Shown here one piece after another: positions 1 to 4,697 of a stretch of DNA of 12,395 nt (positions are counted from its first letter, which is position 1; each line of letters opens with the position of its first letter). The position numbers and the translations under genes are program-made. This DNA is from Geobacter sp. (lineage in GTDB: Bacteria; Desulfobacterota; Desulfuromonadia; Geobacterales; Pseudopelobacteraceae). The notes beneath the pieces were generated by a model. That model saw only the letters and a program-made list of their open reading frames with translations. It did not search any database and had not been told where the DNA came from. The stretch spans positions 1,908 through 14,302 of the forward strand of contig DAIERH010000039.1 of the NCBI GenBank assembly GCA_027346925.1, read 5' to 3'.

Positions 1-518
1 TGGTCAGCCGTCCCAACCTAGCGCGGGCCGTCAAGGCGCTCGTGGCCAGCCATCCCTACGAAGAGCCGGCCTTCGACATCTATCCGCTGCTCAACGAAGG
101 GGAACAACTGGGGTTGGGGAGAATCGGACGGCTTGAGCGTCCCGCCTTGCTGGCGGATTTTGCCACCCAGGTGGGAGAGCGGCTGGGCGCACCGGGGCTG
201 CGCTATGTGGGCGACCCCGCCGCCATGGTGAACAAGATCGCCCTGTGCAGCGGCAGCGGCGCATCCCTGTTGCGTGAGGCGCTTCGCGGCGGGGCGGATT
301 GTCTGGTGACGGGTGATGTGAGCTACCACGATGCCCGTGACGCCCAGGACCTGGGCATCGCCCTGATCGACGCCGGACACTTTCCCAGTGAACATCTCAT
401 GGTGGCCGACGTCAGCGAACAGTTGCGACGGATGCTCGACGAAGCCGGATACCCGGAGTGCCGGGTGCTGGCCTGCGACGTGGAGCAGGAGCCGTTCAGA
501 CATTGCCGGCTGCAATAA
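1..518 (+). CDS. Nif3-family dinuclear metal-centre protein, C-terminal part (5' end outside window)
   Basis: The reading frame is open from base 3 and ends at TAA 516-518, giving 171 visible residues; the start lies upstream of the window. Visible residues 17-23 read HPYEEPA, followed by FDIYPL. This is the signature at the end of the PII/CutA-like inserted domain found in the long (about 370-residue) Nif3 proteins such as Bacillus YqfO. The C-terminal Nif3 half follows, with a GDVSYHDA segment and then GHFPSE, where the His (codon 378-380) and the Glu four residues later are the expected ligands of the two-metal site. Family members form toroidal hexamers and bind two divalent metals; their physiological reaction is not settled, so no specific function is claimed. 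The gene sits 36 nt upstream of the zinc-ribbon gene, probably in one transcript. The family call is confident. Confidence 0.9.
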   Translation, partial: VSRPNLARAVKALVASHPYEEPAFDIYPLLNEGEQLGLGRIGRLERPALLADFATQVGERLGAPGLRYVGDPAAMVNKIALCSGSGASLLREALRGGADCLVTGDVSYHDARDAQDLGIALIDAGHFPSEHLMVADVSEQLRRMLDEAGYPECRVLACDVEQEPFRHCRLQ

Positions 519-554
519 CGACAATCACATCATCAGTACCGGGAGGAAGCAGAT

Positions 555-1268
555 TTGAAAAAGAGACTTGAGATGCTTGAACAACTGCAGGAGATCGACC
601 TTCGGATCGATTCGCTGAAAAACTCCCAGAACAGCCTGCATGGCGAGTTGAACGGGATCGAGCAGGGACTGGTCGCGGCCCGCGAGGAGGCGGCGGAGCT
701 GGATAGCCGCATCGCCCAGGTGGAACAGGAAAAGACGGAACAGGAGGGCCTGCTCGCCACCGAGCAGGAGAACATCCGCCGCTCCGAGTCCCACATGAAG
801 GAGATCAAGACCAACAAGGAATTTCAGGCCATCGGGCGTGAAATCGCCGCGGCACGCAAACAGGCGGCCGAGTTGGAAGAACAGATCCTGCAGAAGGTCG
901 GACAGATCGAGCAATTGAGGGGCGAGAGCACCGGCAGGTCGGCCAGCTTGGCTGAACTTGAGCAGAACACGGCACAGCGCAGCGGGGAAAAACTGGCCGA
1001 GATATCCGCCATCCAGCAGGATATCGATGCCGATCTGGCCCGGCGCGAAGAGATCACCAAACATCTGCCCGCCAGCCTGCTCAAGCGCTACACCCTGCTG
1101 CGCGAGCAGCGTCGCGGCCAGGCGCTCGCCATTGCCCGCGACGGCTACTGCCTGGGATGCAACATGAACCTACCCCCGCAACTCTACAACAGCCTCTTCC
1201 GTGGCGACGAGATGATCAGCTGCCCGCATTGCCAGCGGGTACTGATCCTGAAACAGCAGGCGGGCTAG
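555..1268 (+). CDS. Coiled-coil protein with C-terminal C4 zinc ribbon (HP0958/CT398-like)
   Basis: This is a 237-residue protein. The chosen start is TTG at 555, supported by a strong GGGAGG Shine-Dalgarno at 541-546 with good spacing. Residues 1 to about 175 are almost wholly Glu/Gln/Lys/Arg/Ala-rich heptad sequence, predicting a long antiparallel coiled-coil hairpin. The C-terminus carries a zinc ribbon with Cys199-x2-Cys202 and Cys223-x2-Cys226. This architecture matches the family that includes Helicobacter HP0958 (FlgZ), which binds RpoN and the flaA transcript, and Chlamydia CT398. Those roles come from the family and are not shown here. It follows the Nif3-family gene and precedes rnpB. 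A nucleic-acid or sigma-factor adaptor role is plausible but inferred. No membrane segment or signal peptide is visible. Confidence 0.88.
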   Translation: MKKRLEMLEQLQEIDLRIDSLKNSQNSLHGELNGIEQGLVAAREEAAELDSRIAQVEQEKTEQEGLLATEQENIRRSESHMKEIKTNKEFQAIGREIAAARKQAAELEEQILQKVGQIEQLRGESTGRSASLAELEQNTAQRSGEKLAEISAIQQDIDADLARREEITKHLPASLLKRYTLLREQRRGQALAIARDGYCLGCNMNLPPQLYNSLFRGDEMISCPHCQRVLILKQQAG

Positions 1269-1277
1269 CAGGTTCAG

Positions 1278-1317
1278 GCTGTCGGACCGGTCCGACGAGT
1301 CAGACTGGTCCGACAGC
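1278..1317. repeat. 40-bp near-palindrome built of four GTCNGAC units at 9-bp period
   Basis: Heptamers GTCGGAC, GTCCGAC, GTCAGAC and GTCCGAC start at 1281, 1290, 1299 and 1308, exactly 9 bp apart with a variable 2-nt spacer. The outer arms GCTGTCGGACC (1278-1288) and GGTCCGACAGC (1307-1317) are perfect inverted repeats, and the whole block is symmetrical about 1297/1298 apart from two mismatched pairs. It begins 9 nt after the zinc-ribbon stop codon and ends about 13 nt before the rnpB P1 stem. There is no T-run on either side, so it is not a canonical intrinsic terminator. A related three-unit copy lies at 12145-12169. Confidence 0.8.
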
Positions 1318-1330
1318 GCTGCAAAAAGTT

Positions 1331-1702
1331 TGGTTGAAGTAGTCCAGATGGCCGCGATTCCTCCGGGAATCGAGGAAAGTCCGGGCTCCGCAGGGCATGA
1401 TGCTGGATAACATCCAGCGGGGGTGACCCCAGGGACAGTGCCACAGAGAGAAGTCCGCCTGCCAAGGCAGGTAAGGGTGAAAGGGTGAGGTAAGAGCTCA
1501 CCGGGTCCGTCGGCGACGGCGGATGCCAGGTAAACCCCATCAGGAGCAAGACCTAATAGGGAGGCGTCAAGGGTGGCCCGCCCGTGCCTCCGGGTTGGTC
1601 GCTTGAGGCTGCCGGTAACGGCAGACCCAGATGAATGGCCATCGCCCGGGAAGGGGTAACCCGACCCGGGAACAGAACCCGGCTTACGGACTGCTTCAGC
1701 CA
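1331..1702 (+). ncRNA. rnpB: RNase P RNA, bacterial type A
   Basis: This is the catalytic RNA of RNase P, which removes 5' leaders from pre-tRNAs. The universally conserved blocks are all present and in order: GAGGAAAGTCCGGGCTCC at 1372-1389, ACAGAGAG near 1443, AGGGTGAAAGGGTG from 1474, a TAAACCCC...GGAGCAAG...AATAGG block near 1532-1560, and ACAGAACCCGGCTTA at 1672-1686. The ends were placed by the P1 helix: 1336-1345 pairs with 1688-1697 with one G-U, and pairing continues outward to 1331/1702, giving 15 pairs. P3 is reduced to a 7-bp stem closed by a UCCG tetraloop (1355-1372). The length of about 370 nt is typical. The exact 5' and 3' ends are approximate. I see no convincing promoter directly upstream and no T-run after P1, so it may be processed from a longer transcript. 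Confidence 0.96.
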
Positions 1703-1725
1703 ATATTTTATTGAAGAGAAGAACG

Positions 1726-2232
1726 GTGACCGACCAGCAGAGATGGGACCTGGCCGTCGAGGCCGCCGGCAGCGTGTATGAACACCTTGCCCCCGAAACC
1801 GGAGCACAGCTTGATACACTGATCGGACAGATCATGCGGCTCAAGGAAGAGTTGGTCGAGCGGGCACTTGCCGCGGGCAGCGCCTCCATCTGCCGGACCT
1901 GCGCCGGCCGGTGCTGCCGGAACGGCAAATACCACGTCAGCGTGCTGGATCTGCTGGCCTACCGCAGCAGCAAGACCGAACCGGTGGTGCCCGAGTTCAG
2001 CCCAGGACCTGCCTGCCCCTACTCAGGGGCAAGCGGCTGCCGCATGCCGCCCCGCTTCAGACCCATGACCTGCGTGGTATTCAACTGCGAACTGGTAGAG
2101 GGCCCCATGGAACCGGACGAGTGCACGGCCCTGTATGAAAAAGAAAAACTGTTGCGGGACGCCATTGCCCGTGCAAACAGCCTGACCGGACGCCGCCTTG
2201 ACAGGGCGCTGCTGCTCAGTTGCGACACGTAA
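1726..2232 (+). CDS. YkgJ-type cysteine-cluster (putative Zn/Fe-binding) protein
   Basis: This is a 168-residue protein if GTG 1726 is the start. That codon has a purine-rich GAAGAGAAG at 1713-1721 just upstream, while the in-frame TTG at 1711 has only AT-rich rnpB tail before it. The core is a cluster Cys56-x2-Cys59-x3-Cys63-Cys64 followed by Cys97, Cys105, Cys116 and Cys121. The C-rich pattern, with a Pro-Cys-Pro-Tyr segment and a late C-x4-C, is that of the YkgJ/UPF0153 family, in which the cysteines are thought to chelate zinc or an iron-sulfur cluster. Residues 1-55 are helical and lack cysteines. No membrane segments are seen. Neighbours are rnpB (about 24 nt upstream) and a small unknown gene (74 nt downstream). 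The biological role is unknown. Confidence 0.82.
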   Translation: MTDQQRWDLAVEAAGSVYEHLAPETGAQLDTLIGQIMRLKEELVERALAAGSASICRTCAGRCCRNGKYHVSVLDLLAYRSSKTEPVVPEFSPGPACPYSGASGCRMPPRFRPMTCVVFNCELVEGPMEPDECTALYEKEKLLRDAIARANSLTGRRLDRALLLSCDT

Positions 2233-2306
2233 CCGGTGACCCGAACTCAGCCATGATTCAAAAAAACGGCAGGATGTTTTTTTATCCCATCCAGCGAGGA
2301 TACGCC

Positions 2307-2651
2307 ATGGCAACAACCCACGACATCGTCTTGATCCATGTCGATAAGAAACCGGGCTTCTACGCCCGCATTGAAGAGATCACCCCAGACATCAAGCCGG
2401 GTTGGTGGCAGGTACGCCTGATGGTCTTCACCTTTCCCCTGCAGGTGTTCACCTGGATATTGGATGAATACCAGTTGGAAGGCGCCGACTTCACCATGGG
2501 GGGCACGCCGATCCGAATGGAGCCGGTCGTCTCGCCGGTCGAGGAGGAGCGCCTCCAGAAGGAACGGGAAGAAAAGGAGCAGCGTGAACACTCGCGCCAG
2601 GAGGGTGGCGCCTCCAAGGTGGTTTCACTCCTGGATCGGCGCAAAAAATAG
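2307..2651 (+). CDS. Conserved-looking 114-residue protein of unknown function
   Basis: ATG 2307 is chosen because AGGA at 2297-2300 sits 6 nt before it. Upstream in-frame starts (ATG 2253, TTG 2220) have no ribosome binding site, and the latter overlaps the preceding gene. The product is soluble, with no signal peptide or clear membrane helix. Residues 5-75 look like a compact alpha/beta domain rich in aromatic residues (KPGFYARIEEI, GWWQVRLMVFTFPLQVFTW). Residues 78-98 form a highly charged Glu/Arg/Lys helix, and the last stretch ends in a basic DRRKK. I do not recognise a named family. It is the last gene before a strong terminator and stands directly upstream of the dcw promoter, probably co-transcribed with the cysteine-cluster gene. 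Codon use and GC content resemble its neighbours, supporting a real gene. Confidence 0.75.
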   Translation: MATTHDIVLIHVDKKPGFYARIEEITPDIKPGWWQVRLMVFTFPLQVFTWILDEYQLEGADFTMGGTPIRMEPVVSPVEEERLQKEREEKEQREHSRQEGGASKVVSLLDRRKK

Positions 2652-2677
2652 GATCTCTCATCGCTAACAGCAGCATG

Positions 2678-2708
2678 AGCCTCCCCTGGAAACAGGGGAG
2701 GCTTTTTT
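2678..2708 (+). terminator. Rho-independent terminator
   Basis: An 11-bp perfect stem, AGCCTCCCCTG (2678-2688) with CAGGGGAGGCT (2693-2703), is closed by a GAAA loop and runs directly into TTTTTT (2703-2708). It lies 26 nt after the stop of the 114-residue gene and 31 nt before the dcw -35 box, insulating the two units. Confidence 0.96.
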
Positions 2709-2739
2709 ATGCACTTTTATAACAAGCACTTGATTTGTC

Positions 2740-2768
2740 TTGACACACCCCTTGACCGGCGCTATATA
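2740..2768 (+). promoter_or_regulatory. Sigma70-type promoter of the mraZ/dcw operon
   Basis: The -35 box TTGACA (2740-2745, exact consensus) and the -10 box TATATA (2763-2768) are separated by an ideal 17-bp spacer. The region upstream (2703-2740) is AT-rich compared with the GC-rich surroundings and could serve as an UP element. The predicted start of transcription is about 2775. No other promoter of this quality is visible before ftsW, so it probably drives the whole cluster. Confidence 0.9.
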
Positions 2769-2775
2769 TTCCCGC

Positions 2776-2815
2776 AAAGTGGTAAAAAGTGGAATTTAGT
2801 GGTAATAAATGGAAG
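2776..2815 (+). promoter_or_regulatory. MraZ operator: four tandem 10-bp boxes
   Basis: The units AAAGTGGTAA (2776-2785), AAAGTGGAAT (2786-2795), TTAGTGGTAA (2796-2805) and TAAATGGAAG (2806-2815) repeat without gaps, sharing a core AGTGG (ATGG in the fourth). MraZ proteins are known to bind head-to-tail repeats with about 10-bp period in front of their own gene (TGGGN repeats in E. coli, AAAGTG-type repeats in Mycoplasma). The array begins at the predicted +1, and its last box merges with the mraZ Shine-Dalgarno GGAAGGGG (2811-2818). This predicts autoregulation at promoter escape. Confidence 0.9.
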
Positions 2816-2822
2816 GGGCGCC

Positions 2823-3302
2823 ATGTTCGGGGGAGAGAACCTGAGCACAATCGACGGCAAGGGGAGAACCAGCATTCCGGCCAAGTTCCGCGAAACCCTG
2901 GCGGAAGTCTGTGGTGACGAGCGTTTCATCATCACCAAGGCCACCCCGGTCGATTTCGGCGACGGTTCCTACGGCCGCGGCCTGTCGGTCTATCCCGTCA
3001 ACGAATGGCGCCAGCTCGAGCAGAAGATCCTGGCCAACGAAGGGGGCTTTACCTCGGTCCAGTTGAACAGCATCAAGCGCCAGGTACTGGCCCCGGCCGT
3101 CGAGTGCAGCGCCGACAAACTGGGCCGGGTGCTGATTCCTCCGGCATTGCGCGTTCATGCCAGCCTGGAGCGTGACATCTGGTTCGTCGGCATGGGCAGG
3201 CGGTTCGACGTGTGGAGCAAGGAGACCTACGGCAGGGTCAATGCCCAGGACGAGAAGAATTTCCCGCAGGAATCCGAAGCGCTGGCCGCGCTGGGGATCT
3301 GA
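2823..3302 (+). CDS. mraZ: Transcriptional regulator MraZ
   Basis: ATG 2823 follows GGAAGGGG (2811-2818) and gives 159 residues starting MFGGENLSTIDGKGR, the usual MraZ N-terminus. An upstream in-frame ATG at 2709 lies next to the terminator and ahead of the promoter, so it cannot be used. Two SpoVT/AbrB-like DNA-binding half-barrels are visible: D11-GKGRTSIPAKFR (about 5-55) and D98-KLGRVLIPPALR (about 80-135). The protein is slightly longer than the usual 143-152 residues because of a small Gly-rich insert at about 42-54 (TPVDFGDGSYGRGL). MraZ forms ring oligomers and binds repeats upstream of the dcw operon; here four such boxes precede the gene. Its stop TGA abuts the GTG start of rsmH, so the two are translationally coupled. 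It is typically a repressor of its own operon. Confidence 0.97.
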   Translation: MFGGENLSTIDGKGRTSIPAKFRETLAEVCGDERFIITKATPVDFGDGSYGRGLSVYPVNEWRQLEQKILANEGGFTSVQLNSIKRQVLAPAVECSADKLGRVLIPPALRVHASLERDIWFVGMGRRFDVWSKETYGRVNAQDEKNFPQESEALAALGI

Positions 3303-4244
3303 GTGTCCGGCTTCAGACACCTGTCGGTCATGCCGGATGAGGTCATCCGTTTTTTGGCGCCCAAACCGGGCGGCATCTACCTGGACGGCACCCTGGGGGG
3401 CGGCGGTCATGCCGGTCTGATCGCCGAACTCTGCACACCCGGCAACGGCATCCTGATCGGCATTGACCAGGATCGGGAGGCGCTGGAGGCCGCAGGGCAA
3501 CGCTTGAGAGGATACGGGGCCGGCGTCAGGCTGGTGCATGGCAATTTCTCCGAGATCCAACGGCATCTGGACGGCCTGGGCATCGAGCGGCTCAACGGCT
3601 TCCTGCTCGACCTGGGGGTCTCTTCGCACCAGTTGGACAGTAGGGGACGCGGCTTCAGCTTCCAGCAGGACGCGCCGCTGGACATGCGGATGGACACCAG
3701 TCGCGGCGACACGGCGGCAGACCTGGTGAACGACCTGCCGGAAGCCGAGCTGGAGCGGATCATCAAGGAGTATGGCGAGGAACGCTGGGCCAGGCGGATC
3801 GCCGCCTTCATCGTCAAGGCCCGCAGCGAGGCACCGATTGAGCGGACCCTGCACCTGGCGGACATCGTCAAGGGCGCCATCCCCAAGGCCAAGTGGGAGG
3901 AGCGCATCCACCCCGCCACCCGCACCTTCCAGGCCCTGCGGATCGCGGTCAACCGGGAGTTGGAGAGCCTGGAACAGGGATTGCGGGGCGCCATCGATCG
4001 TCTGAAACCGGGCGGCAGGGGCGTGGTCATCTCCTTCCACTCGCTGGAGGATCGCATCGTCAAGCACATCTTCCGCGAGTATGCCAGCGGTTGCACCTGC
4101 CCGCGCCACTTGCCGGTCTGCGTTTGCGGCAACCAGCCCAGGGTGCGGGTACTGACGGGCAGGCCGGTGACGGCCACTGCCGAGGAAACCGGTCAAAATC
4201 CCCGCGCGCGCAGTGCCAAGCTGCGGGCGGTGGAGAAACTGTAG
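3303..4244 (+). CDS. rsmH: 16S rRNA (cytosine1402-N4)-methyltransferase RsmH (MraW)
   Basis: This 313-residue cytosolic enzyme transfers a methyl group from S-adenosylmethionine to N4 of C1402 in the ribosomal P site. The start is GTG 3303, directly after the mraZ stop, and gives the family N-terminus FRHLSVMPDEVI. The SAM-binding motif I is YLDGTLGGGGHAG (residues 26-38), followed by the acidic motif GIDQDREAL. The family signatures LLDLGVSSHQLD (101-112), GFSFQQDAPLDMRMD (117-131), RTFQALRIAVNREL (207-220) and VVISFHSLEDRIVK (241-254) are all intact. A small cysteine cluster, Cys264, Cys266, Cys273 and Cys275, precedes the tail; a similar C-x-C pair pattern occurs in other RsmH proteins and may bind zinc. 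A 111-nt spacer separates it from ftsL, unlike the tight joint with mraZ. Confidence 0.98.
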   Translation: MSGFRHLSVMPDEVIRFLAPKPGGIYLDGTLGGGGHAGLIAELCTPGNGILIGIDQDREALEAAGQRLRGYGAGVRLVHGNFSEIQRHLDGLGIERLNGFLLDLGVSSHQLDSRGRGFSFQQDAPLDMRMDTSRGDTAADLVNDLPEAELERIIKEYGEERWARRIAAFIVKARSEAPIERTLHLADIVKGAIPKAKWEERIHPATRTFQALRIAVNRELESLEQGLRGAIDRLKPGGRGVVISFHSLEDRIVKHIFREYASGCTCPRHLPVCVCGNQPRVRVLTGRPVTATAEETGQNPRARSAKLRAVEKL

Positions 4245-4258
4245 ATTCAACAATTGAA

Positions 4259-4334
4259 CTCTCCCCTTCAAGAGGAGAGCCGGAGCGGGGATGGGCGAGA
4301 GCGTCCCACTCACCCGGCATCTCCCCGGGGGAGA
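4259..4334. repeat. Degenerate palindromic element between rsmH and ftsL (two hairpins in inverted order)
   Basis: The spacer 4245-4355 contains a first hairpin CTCTCC (4259-4264) / GGAGAG (4274-4279) and a second near-perfect palindrome TCTCCCC-G-GGGGAGA (4320-4334). The outer halves are roughly inverted copies (CTCTCCCC on the left, GGGGAGAG on the right), so the block resembles a small mobile or REP-like intergenic repeat rather than a regulatory site. There is no T-run. It ends just before the ftsL Shine-Dalgarno AAGGAGG (4343-4349). Confidence 0.6.
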
Positions 4335-4355
4335 GGGAGCAGAAGGAGGCACCAC

Positions 4356-4697
4356 ATGGCACAAGCAAGAACCGACTATGGCAAGGTCATCGCCCCGCGC
4401 CCCATCAGCGGGGTGGAACTGGCGTCCCACCGGCTCGATATCTTCAAATACCTGATGATCTGCATGATCCTCTTCACCATCGTGTCCGTCTTCCATGTCT
4501 GGTCGCGCTTCAAGCTGATCGACCTGAACCTGCAGATCTCGGAATCGAGCCGTTTGCTGAAAGAGGCGGAACAGGAACAGAAGCGGCTCAAGCTGGAGGC
4601 CGCTTCCCTCAAGACACCGGCACGGGTGGAAACCATCGCCAAGGGTGAGTTGGGCATGGCGCTGCCGAATGAACGGCAAGTGGTCCTGGTAAAATGA
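4356..4697 (+). CDS. ftsL: Cell division protein FtsL
   Basis: ATG 4356 has an ideal AAGGAGG at 4343-4349 and gives 113 residues. The frame continues upstream through the repeat spacer but without a usable start. The layout is that of FtsL: a short basic cytoplasmic N-terminus (1-29), one transmembrane helix at about 30-49 (FKYLMICMILFTIVSVFHVW), then a periplasmic coiled coil (about 55-85, Glu/Lys/Leu-rich) and a short C-terminal tail with the GMALPNERQVVLV motif seen in this family. FtsL forms a scaffold with FtsB and FtsQ that activates FtsWI. FtsL proteins diverge strongly, so the call rests on topology plus position between rsmH and ftsI. Its stop overlaps the ftsI start (ATGA, 4694-4697), coupling translation of the two partners. 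Confidence 0.9.
   Translation: MAQARTDYGKVIAPRPISGVELASHRLDIFKYLMICMILFTIVSVFHVWSRFKLIDLNLQISESSRLLKEAEQEQKRLKLEAASLKTPARVETIAKGELGMALPNERQVVLVK

Noticed and set aside
1278..1317. Reading the GTCNGAC array as a CRISPR or intrinsic terminator
   Set aside because: Units are 7 bp with 2-nt linkers, far too short for repeat-spacer structure, there are no cas genes, and no T-run follows the palindrome.
1170..1928. A minus-strand open frame covering rnpB
   Set aside because: It spans the whole RNase P RNA plus parts of two plus-strand genes; conserved RNA blocks explain the sequence and no protein motif is visible.
2709..2822. In-frame N-terminal extension of mraZ from ATG 2709
   Set aside because: It starts at the end of a terminator, upstream of the promoter, and would translate the -35/-10 and operator region. 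ATG 2823 has a good ribosome binding site and the family N-terminus.
2823..3302. AbrB/MazE-type antitoxin instead of MraZ
   Set aside because: Two SpoVT/AbrB-type motifs in one chain, full MraZ length, the operator boxes and the rsmH neighbour all identify MraZ; there is no toxin gene alongside.
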